Below are positions 54,726 to 64,000 of a DNA stretch of 64,000 nt, piece after piece. A program made the position numbers and the translations under genes. Source of the stretch: Marvania coccoides (Eukaryota > Chlorophyta > Trebouxiophyceae > Chlorellales > Chlorellaceae); NCBI GenBank assembly GCA_963854735.1, contig OY978101.1:930001-994000 (forward strand). Reading direction: 5' to 3'. Within the stretch, counting starts at the first letter, position 1. The number at the start of each line of letters is the position of its first letter. The notes under the pieces are model-generated. The model made no database searches, had not been told where the DNA came from, and saw only the letters and a list, made by a program, of their open reading frames with translations.

Positions 54726-55809
54726 GCGCCTCCTGCAGTTTGAAGATTAAAAAGCGAGAAGGTTTGGGTTGTCGAGAGTACGCTCGGTGAAGAGACCCAA
54801 AGAGCGGGCGGGGAAGTGAAGAGACAAATTTTCTTTGGACGGAGAACACGTTTGTGCGGACTTTAAACCTGTAATGTATGTATGTATGTACGACTCCTCG
54901 TATGCAAAAAAACTAAGAAACTCGCCTCCAGCCCCGGCAGCACCAGCAGCAGCAGCAGCACCAACGGCGGCGCCACCTAATAACAATAAAAAAATCAATC
55001 GATCACCAAAAGTCTATCTGAAGTAGCAATTAAAAAAAATTAAAAAAAAACTCACCGACACCAGCTGCCTGGCGCTCTTCCTCTTCCTGGTCACTGTCGC
55101 TGACGAGGTCGATGACCCCTTCGGTGTCTGGGCAAAGGAGTGGAAATAAATCAGTCGGTGAGTCTGTTTTTTTCGTATTTTAAACACCGCAAGCCGCACT
55201 TTGTCGTAGGGGAAGGGAATAAAAAAGCTCACCTCCGGCACCTGCTTGCCCCATTTCCTCGTCGGCGTCGCAAACGACCAGCATGGGCTTCTTGGTGAGG
55301 ACGCTTTTGTCAGCGCCGCCTCCTGCAGGGTTCAAATATTAAAATTAAACAGTTGTTGGGTTTCAGTTTGCGAGAGTGTTTTGTTTCTTCTGCTCTGCAG
55401 GAGGGAGGACGACTGCAATTTCACCATCACAAAGGTTAATAGAACAAAGCAATGCTGCTCACCTACAGCCCCAGCATCGTCGTCACTGCTCGTGCGCTTC
55501 CTCGACACCGCACCAGCACCAGAGGTTCCTGCAGGCAGCGTCGACTTGAATCATTAAATTAAAAAAACTGCGCAACGTGAGAGGGGGGTATGCAAGAGTA
55601 AATCTGTATTTAATGAAATGAGGGAGCCTCACCGCCACCGCCGGCAGCGCTTCCTCCAGCCAAAGCATCGCCCCCTGCACAGAAAAATACGAATTATGGA
55701 CCAAGATCAAGGGCTGTAACCGCAGCACCAGCACAAGCGGGCAGCAGGCAGGAAGCCAGAAAACCGTTCAAAATCAAGGAATTGTCGAGAAGAAAAAGGG
55801 CACGTACCC

Positions 55810-55843
<34 letters not shown>

Positions 55844-58177
55844 CGCCCAGCTGGCCGCCCCTCGCCCCGCCGCCACCGCTCTCGAAAGCAGCAGGGCTGA
55901 GGCTGGCCCCAGCAGGGTTGTGGGTCGCACCAGCAGCCCCCGCCCCGCCATCGTCACCTTCAGAGAAGGAAGAGTGGCACTAGTAAATCAAGTCCAGTGC
56001 TTCAGGATGAAACCTCCACATGCGAGTAAAACGGGCGGAGATGCGCGTGCAAGACCAGACAAACAATAATTTAAATTGAAACGAGGGTGTTCGCCTGCCA
56101 CCCACGACAAAGGGAGCGCAGATGGACACGACCACCCCAGCAGCGCGCACTGGTTCAACGGGAATAACAACATATAATAACAACATATAATAAAAACAAC
56201 TATTAATGCCCCCAACTCACCGCCTTGCAACACCCCGAATTCCTCAAAAAAGGAGAAGGCCTCGCCCGCTGCCGTTGTCCCAGCGGCGGAGGGCGGTCCC
56301 CTCATCTTGGGAGGCTCGGCGGTGGGCGTGTAGGCGCCGGAGAGGACGTCGCGGACGGGGCCGGGCGGGAAGCTTTCCGCCGAGGTCATGGGAGTCCACG
56401 AGTGGCGGAGAGCGTCGGCCGCGGTGCGCGCCCTGACGAAGGCGCTGGGGGTGCCCCCGCGCACAGCCAACGCGCCCGCGCGCGCCTCTGCCGCTCCCGG
56501 CAAGGTGCAGTCTGGGGACGCCACCGCCGCGCCCACCACGGTGAAACGCCGTGCGCCCACCCGCTCCCAAGCGAGCTGCAACACCTTTCCGTGGTAGCGC
56601 TCGTCCAGCGACACCACCAGCACCGCGTACTGAAACCCCCACCGCACAGCCTTGCCTGGGCGCCTCAGCCGCACCGCCTGCTCGGCTGCTGCCTTCTTTT
56701 CGGCCTGCAGCATGGCCTCGAGGACAGAAGACAGCCGGGCTCCCGGCTCCAGCGTGAGCACACCGCTCTCGCTCCACTGCGGCAGCGCCAGCCGGGTGCT
56801 GGGCCGCGTCACTGTCCACCGGCTGACCTCCCACAGCCAGCTCTCGGAGACCCTCTTCGCCACCCCCCGGCACAGCGTTCTCTCATTGTGGTCCACCTCC
56901 GCCACCGTCCCGTCCTCTTCCAACACCCCTTGGCCGCTCACCACCAACGCCGCCGCCTCCGGGTCCCCTTGCAATGCCGGCGACAGGGGGGTAAGGCTCG
57001 CCACCAGCTGGACACGCAGGGTCTCCAGCGTATTGTCCTTGACCAGGTCCTCGGAGAAGAAGCCTTTCATCACGAGGTACTCTAGGTAGCGGCGCCAGTC
57101 TCCGGGGTGCTTCGGCAGGTCGCCAGCTGTGATGCCCCCCCCCAGCAGCTGCGCCATGACGTGCCCCTTGGCGAGGCCCACCCCTTTGACGCCTGAGCCC
57201 TCGTCGTCTCCGATCGCGATTGAGACCAGGCCGAGGATTTCGGGGGGGAAGCCACAGGCGGTGGTGATTGCCTCGGGGTCGTACTCCACGTATGTGAGGA
57301 AGCCTGACTCGTCGGTGGCGGGGTACATGCCCCCCAGGATGCGGAGCTGAGCTGCCACCTTGTTGATGACGTCCCGGTCGTGGCTCAACACAATGTTGGG
57401 GGGACCCTTGAGATGGCTCGCATGCTTGCGGCTCATCCTGCAAAAACAAAAGGGAAAAAGCGAGGCTGAATGATTTCAATGCCATTTATTCTTGTAGTAT
57501 TCATTTTGAAAGAGCAGAGAAGAAAGATTCTTTATAAAAAAACATCAGAGTAGGAAACGAAATAAACAATTAAAAAAAAAAAAAAAAAAAAAAACTTACC
57601 CAGTCCCAGGGTCTGCCTGCGTCGGTGCCCACATCACTTGGACCAGCTCTTCCAACCCCCAGAGCATCATGAGCTCGCGGACGATGTGGGCCCCGAGGCT
57701 GTTGCCATTCAGCCACCGGGGGAGGTATTCCTGCCGGCCCTCAAACTCCGCGGGGGTCAGCTGCTGTTGCCTCCTCGCCTCCTTCAGAGGGTCCGCGACG
57801 ACGTCAAACGACAACCGCGCTTCCGCTGCGTCCCTGGTCAGGGGCCGCCCCTCCTTCTGAGCGTGGGCGTGCGCCATGAACAGCGAACGGGCGAGGGGCC
57901 CGACCGTTGTGATGATCACTTGCAGCGCGATGCGCTCCGCAGCCTCGAAAGGCCCCAGCGTGGGGCCTTGTTGGGCCAAGTAACATACCCGCCCCATGTC
58001 GATCCCGATGCCCATCGGGTCTCCCTTGCGCCGCCCACCGGTGCCGTTCTTGGACTGCGCGGCCCTGATCAGGGCGAGCGCCTTGTCTCCATCCATCACA
58101 TTCTCCACCGGCTGTACTTGGTCCACCCCAGACTTGGCAGCAGCATGATCGGCTGCTCCCGCGCCGGGACCCCCCAT
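52235..58177 (-). CDS. 1,500-residue protein with divergent XPG/FEN-like nuclease region and SIM, poly-Q, poly-A
   Basis: Twelve exons: 57,600-58,177, 56,221-57,437, 55,808-55,957, 55,633-55,674, 55,463-55,528, 55,233-55,322, 55,056-55,127, 54,926-54,976, 54,556-54,732, 54,209-54,481, 52,540-54,122, 52,235-52,438; sum 4,503 bases with every phase matching. Residues about 160-295 resemble XPG-I plus helix-hairpin-helix of FEN1/EXO1/GEN1: VMWAPTQADP in place of APYEAD, then IVLSHDRDVI, then IGDDEGSGVKGVGLAKG. The key acid is Gln, so activity is doubtful. Residues 300-600 are conserved-looking but unknown. A linker has VIDLVSDSDQEEEE (about 719-732), Ala and Gln runs and a coiled coil (825-870). 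The last 590 residues are unknown. Two introns use GCGAGT donors. Confidence 0.75.
54234..54305. repeat. (CTG)n microsatellite coding for about 24 Gln
   Basis: Perfect CTG repeat of about 24 units on the plus strand, read as CAG (Gln) on the minus strand in exon 10 of the 1,500-residue gene, right after a predicted coiled coil. Confidence 0.9.
54679..54723. repeat. (CAG)n microsatellite coding for poly-Ala
   Basis: About 15 CAG units on the plus strand, read as GCT (Ala) on the minus strand at the start of exon 9. A third short CAG tract at about 55,810-55,838 is also read as Ala, in exon 3. Confidence 0.9.
54849..54890 (+). mobile_element. LINE 3' tail fragment in an intron
   Basis: TTTGTGCGGACTTTAAACC then TGTAATGTATGTATGTATGT, the reverse complement of the 3' end at 63,418-63,460. 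It lies in the intron between exons 8 and 9 of the 1,500-residue gene. Confidence 0.8.
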
Positions 58178-59030
58178 GCCGCTTCTCCCTGCAAGACCAG
58201 AGACATCACGCGTTCAAAATCAGCCTAAAACCTCTCATAATGCAGCAAAATGTTAGGGAAATAGTTGGAAAAAAAATCGACTCACTTTAGCCTTCGGAGA
58301 AGGTGAACCCCGCGACTGCGGCTTTTAAAATATGATGTGTTGTAGTATGCTGCTTGAAAAGGGGGTGTCGCAGCCTCACGGCAGGCCCCTAGTCTGGATT
58401 CTTATTTTTATTTCCAAAACAACCTTGGGGCGGCGGCTCTGCTCAGCTACAGTATGCTTAGGCAATTAAGCGTCTCTTAAGATTACGCGTGCGATGAATT
58501 CGTTTCGATTTGGCATGCGCGCCGCAATTTTTTCCTTCTTCGTTTCCAAAGAAACTTTGACATGTTTTGCCTTTCATGCACCGCAGTTTTTGACGCAATC
58601 TTTTATTGATAACCACTTTAAAATCGATAGTAAAAGGCAGTCGGGCCTACCAAAGTTTAATTTTCACGTCAGGCATCGCGTTCCCAACATTCCAAATTTC
58701 CACCGCTGCCGCCCGTCGCACTTGTTGAAAACCAATCTTTGCAGCGCAACAGCGACAGCTACGCGCTGTTCCAGCCCTTATCCAGCCTCCCAACATTCCA
58801 GACAAACAGGTGTAGCTCCAATTAAAATATGAAGTTCTATGAGGGTTGGAAAAGCTGTGTCGCCTTGCGGATCTCTTAAAGGGCACCCTCGGTAGTAGAC
58901 GTTACAACCATATGTAAAACCTCGAAACCTTGAAACCTGTTCCCCCCCGTACTCAATAAAAACCCAAAGTGCTGTTTGAATATATGTCACCTATGTAAAC
59001 AATATAATCGCCCATGCAGTTCTGCATGAA
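58178..59030. other. intergenic, with repeat family A tail
   Basis: Upstream region of the 1,500-residue gene; a noncoding first exon may lie before 58,187 (AG acceptor TTGCAG). At 58,845-58,945 is a plus-strand family-A 3' end (CGCCTTGCGGATCTCTTAAA ... GGTAGTAGACGTTACAACC, tail AAACCTCGAAACCTTGAAAC). Confidence 0.6.
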
Positions 59031-59059
59031 ATGCGTATAGGGATTACTTTTGTTTATTT

Positions 59060-59995
59060 GCATCCTCTCCTGGACGGGTTTCAAGCGCAACTCCTTTCCA
59101 GCCTGGAGCACCGCGCATCCGCTCCCCCGCCTCCCTCTAACCAGCCAGAGGGCAGGGCTGGCCGAGTGACGTCGCTGGACGAGGTGTTGGGCAGTGACAC
59201 CGGCTTTGAGAGATACCGCCCCGCCGTAGACCGGCTTCCGCAGCTGCCAAAAAGGTATTATAGTGCAGCTGGCGGCCGAATTGTTTGACCTGGGCAAGAA
59301 GATAGAGACATGCGTGGCCGAGCCTTTCAAGCGCGTCGCAGACGGACTATACCGATCGTGGGAAGAGCTGAGCCTAGCGCAGTTGCATTTTGACAGTGCC
59401 GCTCGAGCGCATAGGCAGGTGCAGAGACTTTTATATCTGGCGGTGACCAATCCTGCAGCAGCAGTGGCGGAGGCGACAGCGGGGACGGCTGGAGATGAGG
59501 AGAGCAATCCGGGCAGCAACGTTGAGGCAGTAATGCGGCCGTTTAGCGTCGCGGTGCACAGCGTGCAAGGGCAGCCCTATTTATTTATCAAAGGTGCTGT
59601 CAATGCCGGAAACGCAATTTCGTTTTACTCTTGTTGGAGCTGCGCAACTGTGCATCTGCCGTCAACATTGAGCTGAGGCAGATGCATGACGGTTTATACT
59701 ACCTAGCGAAGCAGCTTTCCGACGTGTATGGCTTGACCCCTACGGAGGCGGTGGAGCTCAAAGAAACCGAGCTGAAGTACGCGATGGGTCAAGCTTGCCA
59801 TGGTGAGTGTTTCAACCTCCGAAACACATGCGCTCGATGACTTAAAGGCTCCTGCTCTTTGCGAGGATGCAAACGTTTGGAGGCGGCCAAGAAGCTGATT
59901 GTTGGGGGCAAATCTGGCCTGTTATTTTTCACGCTTGAAGGACTGCATTCTTCCATGGTGGCCCTCTCGAAGAAGATGGCGGCCCACGGTTAGTC
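59060..59995 (+). pseudogene. fragment of an unknown helical protein gene
   Basis: Plus-strand pieces: VTSLDEVLGSDTGFERYRPA VDRLPQLPKR; then, after a frameshift near 59,250, VQLAAELFDLGKKIETCVAE and LYRSWEELSLAQLHFDSAAR; then after an intron NCASAVNIELRQMHDGLYYL; and after a further GT-AG intron (59,803-59,847) RLEAAKKLIVGGKSGLLFFT. No family recognised. The frame break (TATTATAG stop) and missing start and end mark it as a fragment, unless very short introns exist. Confidence 0.5.
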
Positions 59996-60824
59996 CTCAG
60001 ACAGCCTACAACCACATACACCCCATTTTTATTTTACTGCTCAACGTGCGTTTGTCAACACAATTCAAAAGGTAATCAATTCGTTCTCAAAAGAACAAGG
60101 GGTTGCTGGTGTGTCGTGTCCGACGTTCTGTACTGGTTGGCTATGGCGCTGGCTACCGCTGCTCTCGCCCCTGCGTCGGCAAGCCTCTTTCCTCGAGCAT
60201 TCGGCAACATTCAACATGCGCTACCAGGGAAGAAACCAATGAAATCAGAGGGAGGGGTGGGTGGGAATGTATTGTAAGACAGCGGCTGGAAGACCCTGAT
60301 GGGATCGGACTGCACGGTTGGCGGCGCGGGCGGGCGGTGGAAATCTAGCAGGTACGTTCGGGGAGCGGGTGGTGTTGAGAAAGGATCGGTGGGTGGGTGA
60401 TTCGCTCTGTAGGAGAGCTGGTCTGCCCGGTCTCGTTCGTCGGTCGGCGCTCGCAGCTTAAGGCCTGCGCTTTGGAGTCACCACTTTTTGACACCACATT
60501 ATATTTATTGTTGCAAATTTTATCTGCTGGGGAGGGGAGAGGGTCTCCGCAGCCCGCCTGGTGTCCCCTCGACGCGCTTGGTCGAGTTGGAAGCTCGTGA
60601 AATCAGCTTGGGAGGACCAAAGGTGCGAACTCGAAAATAGTAAATCTCAGTTGCATCACAGAAACACCAGACTTTTTGGTTGGCGCGCATTTGGAGAGGG
60701 AACGTTCCAGTCACCACCCTCCGAGCGAGGGTGGCCCCTCTGTTGTCCTCATTTCTCGTCCCGACGGCCTCTCCTCCTCCGCCTTGTCGCAGTTTCGAGT
60801 GCCCCTGCGGCAGCGGCTGCCGTC
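59996..60824. other. intergenic, nothing supported
   Basis: Mixed composition; G-rich stretch 60,240-60,420. Small frames only. I see no feature. Confidence 0.35.
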
Positions 60825-61564
60825 ATGCCCCGGCGTCGCCGCGTAGTCACCCTCTTCACAGAGGTCGGCGTCATCGACAAGTTTATTTACCAGGTGCGTT
60901 TGAACCCCCGAGCGGACCAAGGTATTTTAGGGGTGTCCTCCTCTGCATTGACACGCCCGCGCCCGCGCCCACACATCCACTGCTGTTCGCCCCACTCACC
61001 CCACCCCATCCCACCCCCTCCCATACAGCGCCCAGCCTTCGAGCTGGTGGGCCAGGCGGAGGTCGACCCGGTGTGCTGTGGCGTCCTCTCTCGCGCATTC
61101 CCCTCTGTGCCCAACCTCGGCGACGTGATGAACCCGTGATCCCCAGCCTGCTCGCGACAGACACCGACTGCGTGGACGTCGTGGTCGCCGGTTTCCCCTG
61201 TGGTGATCTGAGTGTGTTGGGCACCAGACGGCTGCTGGCGGGCGGCGAAAGCAGCAAGGTGGCGCACGTGTTCCGATTGCTTAAAGACGCGGTCTCAAAG
61301 GGCCGCCCCGTGGAGACCGTGGTGCTGGAAAACGTGGTTGCGCTGCGCTACTGGAGCGTCGGCGCAGAGGCTGGCACGCTGCAGCCACCCCCGCTGTCCT
61401 CGCTGGTCAACAACTTTTTCGAGCTCGGATACGCTATCGTGGGATGGCGGGAGCTGGAGGCGGCGGCGGGCGGGCTCCCCTGCCAAAGCCGGCGCCGCAG
61501 TACCACAAGCCGCGGGTTGGCTACAAGCGAAGGAACCGAGTCGGGGACAGCGCCGCACAGATAA
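60825..61564 (+). pseudogene. C5-cytosine DNA methyltransferase, frameshifted and truncated
   Basis: Exon 1 (60,825-60,893) MPRRRRVVTLFTEVGVIDKF joins by a GT-AG intron to exon 2 (from 61,029) FELVGQAEVDPVCCGVLSRA FPSVPNLGDVMN: motifs I and II. One base is then missing: the frame meets TGA at 61,137-61,139. One base over, it goes on VIPSLLATDTDCVDVVVAGF PCGDLSVLG (motif IV, Pro-Cys nucleophile), then VVLENVVALRYW (motif VI) and a poor motif VIII (GLPCQSRRR). The target-recognition domain and motifs IX-X are absent. The family methylates cytosine in DNA; this copy should be inactive. A sequencing error cannot be excluded for the single base. Confidence 0.8.
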
Positions 61565-61639
61565 ATAGCTAGGCACCGTTGACGTGGTCGAACGGTCCGG
61601 CGATTTGACCTAGGAAAGCCAACCCGCTCAGCTTACCGG

Positions 61640-61980
61640 CGGTGACGGAGGGGTGCAGCGCGCGCCGCGCTGGCGTGCCATGTAAGCGCCGTGGACCGAG
61701 GGTCGTGGCACGGCGGCGGTGGCAACACGGTGGCGGTGACGGTGCTGGCGGACAGGGGGTGCGACGCGGCTTTTTTTTTGACGGGGGTGTGTATGCCAAG
61801 GAGGTGTGGACCCCCTTCCTTTCAATGCCAAGAGCGAGTCGAGTCACTTGCTCCTTCTTTGCACGCGAAGAGGTTGGGTTGACAGCGACCGATGAATTAT
61901 GCAAATGCTGGCGTATTAGTAAACGAACTTTGTTGAAATCGAGTCCTGGTATATCACCACTGTGCGAATAGTCGGCACGG
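61640..61980 (+). pseudogene. possible retrotransposon aspartic-protease relic
   Basis: A frame reads GNTVAVTVLADRGCDAAFFL TGVCMPR, like the retropepsin pattern (hydrophobic-DTG-C-hydrophobic), with DRG in place of DTG/DSG. Around it no longer frame of gag-pol is visible. Tentative. Confidence 0.35.
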
Positions 61981-63400
61981 AGGCTTGCCAAGGGAGGCGG
62001 GGTGGCCAACTTGCACGCAGATGGAATCGCAGATGCAAATTTCACAGCACACGGCCCAGTCGCTGCGGGTTGCTCTCGAAATGTTGATACGATACGTCGA
62101 TGGCGTGGTGAAATTGGATTGGCGATGAAAGTGAGCAATTGACAGAGAAAACAGGTGGATGGTGGGATTTTTAGTGTTAAAAGTTGAACTCCTCTTCCAC
62201 GAGTGCTTGTACACATGTTTTACACTTGCAATCTGGCAGAGAACTCACATGGGCTCATACTCGGTGGCGGTGATTCGGCCCACATGACCTGGTTCTCTCT
62301 GACGTTTCAATCAAGTCAGATCAAACAGCCTTTTTCGAAATATATATCTACGCTCCAGCCGGCGTCGGAAATAAGGCTACCCAATCTGTCGGCCACCGCG
62401 ACGGGGTTTACAATCGGCGTCGCTTCGCCGGCGATCGCGTAAGCCTGGTGTGTTGTGGGCGGTCAACGCGAGTGAAGTGTCGCCGCCCATCTTGTGGCCA
62501 CCTGCACTCCAGGCAGTAGGCATCGGGGGAGAGGCAAGTGTTACTATTGTATATGGAGGTGATCTCTTGCGATCGGCCCCAAATTTTTGACACTTATTTA
62601 CTTCTTTCATGACGCAAAGAAAGTATCGCAAAGAATTGGCGCAGGCCGAGCGACGATGTACCCGTGTGGTGTCTGAGTATAGGCTGACTACGCTCACACC
62701 GCAGGCTGCAATGGCTACGCCATCAGTTCTGCCAACCACTTGTCTGTATAGAAACTGCGCACTTTGGTGGCCCAATCGGACGCCAAACAGATGGAACGGG
62801 GCCTGCAGCTGGATTGGTCTGACAGGAGGGCTGTTGTAGACTTCCTGGCAGTTGAAAGTAACCTGGCCGCCGTGCAGCGGTCTGGTGGGCCTAGGCGAGG
62901 AGGCGGTGCAGGCGGTGCTGACGAAGGCGCGGGGGGCGGCGGCGTCAGGCACAAGGAACGCAGCATGTCTCCGTCGTCGTCGCCCAGAGCAGCGCCACCA
63001 CTGGGCCCCCAACGCCAGCAGCAGCAGCAGCAGATTCCTTTGGGTGGCATGCGAGGCGGCAGGGCGTGGCCTGGGGCACCTTTTTCGGCTGCCGCCTGCC
63101 CGCTGCCGCCGACACGGCGATGAATGCCCATTTCTTTGCATTTGAGAGGCGGCGGATGTAGCACTTCTGCTTTGGCACAGTTTATAGAGACTTCTGTGTT
63201 TAAATAAAAATACGCGTTGCCATTGAGAAGACGAACGGGCGAGAAATGTGCGCTGGCGCGGTCTCAAGGAACGCGGCAACTACTCAAAGCCAGCCATAGG
63301 TAGTAGCGTGGCCTTTTTTGACACAAATTTTGTCTGAGCCACCGCCCCTGCCGATGTGCTTAGTAAAGAACCCGCAGCGCCGACGCAGCACCGCCCACCC
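61981..63400. other. region with unrecognised fragments
   Basis: The frame MERGLQLDWSDRRAVVDFLA VESNLAAVQRSGG (62,790 onward, plus strand) runs into a Gly/Arg/Gln-rich tail. A 300-residue minus-strand frame over 62,377-63,279 has biased composition and looks like chance. I cannot assign a gene. Confidence 0.35.
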
Positions 63401-63417
63401 TGCAGAATGCTCGCCTT

Positions 63418-64000
63418 ATACATACATACATACATTACAGGTTTAAAGTCCGCACAAAGAAGCAACTAAGGCAACATAGCAGACTGGCACCGAAATGCAA
63501 GCAGAAATAAGAATAATAAATTGATGAATGAAAATGATAATAAAGAAAAACCAATAAAGAAAAACCAACCGCTAAAAGAAACAGAGAAAAAAATAACAAA
63601 GGAAAAGAAAAGAAAAGAAAAGAAAAGCTTATATCCAACCACGCAGCTTCTCGTACTCGCCAGCGTCATGGCTGGCTTTAATGAAAGAAGCAACCTGCTT
63701 CGGAGCTTGCTGCAGAAACTGAAAAAGATTCGGAGGAGAAGAAGGGGAAGACGAAGAAGAAGATGGCGCGTCAGGGAATAAAGATGGGTAGGATGCACGC
63801 ATTGCTACCAAAGAAGGGCATGTGCAGTGAAAAACCATGTGCTCTTCGTCCTCGCAAGAACCAGAAGCACACAAGCGGCATGTCCGCTGCGAATGCGGCC
63901 GCCCAATGTAGCGCCCCGACTCCACCCCAAGATGATGCGAGCTGCAGCGGAATCTTGCCAAAGAGACCCGCCGCGGAACCGAAAGGACAGAAGAAAGGTA
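63418..64000 (-). mobile_element. LINE-type non-LTR retrotransposon, 3' end
   Basis: On the minus strand an ORF open to the window edge ends at 63,629. The 3' UTR (about 63,450-63,628) carries the GTGCGGACTTTAAACCTGTA block and ends in a (TATG)n tail at 63,418-63,435. Truncated copies of this 3' end occur at 9050, 13,525, 42,533 and 54,849. Confidence 0.88.
63629..64000 (-). CDS. LINE ORF2 C-terminal region (partial)
   Basis: Reads SLARFRCSSHHLGVESGRYI then RTCRLCASGSCEDEEHMVFH CTCPSL, the Cys/His cluster found after the reverse transcriptase of many plant and algal LINEs (C-x2-C-x-n-ED-x2-H-x4-C), then a Ser/Pro stretch and FQFLQQAPKQVASFIKASHD. The 5' part with endonuclease and RT lies beyond the window. 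No break in the visible part, so the copy may be recent. Confidence 0.88.
   Translation of the reverse strand, partial: YLSSVLSVPRRVSLARFRCSSHHLGVESGRYIGRPHSQRTCRLCASGSCEDEEHMVFHCTCPSLVAMRASYPSLFPDAPSSSSSSPSSPPNLFQFLQQAPKQVASFIKASHDAGEYEKLRGWI

Noticed and set aside
56225..57085. 286-residue plus-strand ORF
   Set aside because: Antisense to exon 2 of the same gene; His/Arg/Pro-rich mirror sequence.
62377..63279. 300-residue minus-strand ORF
   Set aside because: Very biased (Arg, Ser, His) composition, no family pattern, overlaps other open frames; probably chance.

Overview
This is nuclear DNA of a green alga. Support: intron-split genes with GT-AG (and several GC-AG) splice sites, many plastid transit-peptide proteins (phosphoribulokinase, TatB/HCF106, CAS, a RIQ-type grana protein, a plastid J-protein), the phosphoserine phosphatase/glycerol-3-phosphate dehydrogenase fusion known from chlorophytes, a spliceosomal SmF gene, and degenerate plant-type TTTAGGG repeats. 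I cannot name the species; a chlorophyte, possibly trebouxiophyte-like, is the best guess.

Layout. Positions 1-45,000 are gene-dense and mostly single copy: plastid membrane protein, SmF, PSP-GPDH fusion, bZIP factor, unknown protein, organellar AAA-type ATPase, then a 3-kb island of rearranged repeats (8.5-11.6 kb), a secreted Cys-rich protein, two tandem paralogous plastid proteins, PRK, plastid J-protein, RIQ, HCF106, CAS, AHA1, a secreted subtilase, a SAM-SNM1 nuclease, RNase HII, a plastid FMN split-barrel protein, a winged-helix nuclear protein, a possible endocytic adaptor, and JJJ1/DNAJC21. Several neighbours are head-to-head pairs with 220-390 bp between start codons (SmF/PSP-GPDH, bZIP/unknown, tandem plastid protein/PRK, RIQ/HCF106, SNM1/RNase HII).

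From about 45 kb to the end the character changes: fragments of retrotransposons, telomere-like repeats, a palindromic leucine-rich-repeat pseudogene, a tRNA-Gly, a long 12-exon gene, a frameshifted C5-cytosine methyltransferase and, at the edge, the 3' end of a LINE. The 12-exon gene (52,235-58,177, minus strand) joins without any frame conflict into a 1,500-residue protein. It has a divergent XPG/FEN-type nuclease region, a SUMO-interaction-like motif, poly-Ala and poly-Gln tracts and a large unknown C-terminal region. Its middle is built from a ladder of tiny exons, all phase 1 at both ends. I consider it the best candidate for something undescribed.

Functionally the left part serves the chloroplast: PRK in the Calvin cycle, HCF106 in thylakoid Tat transport, RIQ and CAS in thylakoid organisation and light acclimation, PSP-GPDH in glycerol/lipid metabolism. 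Repair and RNA functions sit beside it (SNM1, RNase HII, SmF, JJJ1). The right part is transposon-derived. Two large inverted duplications, one carrying two later insertions, and recurring GC-AG introns with the donor GCGAGT are the main structural oddities. All exon models are my own readings from splice signals and frame continuity.
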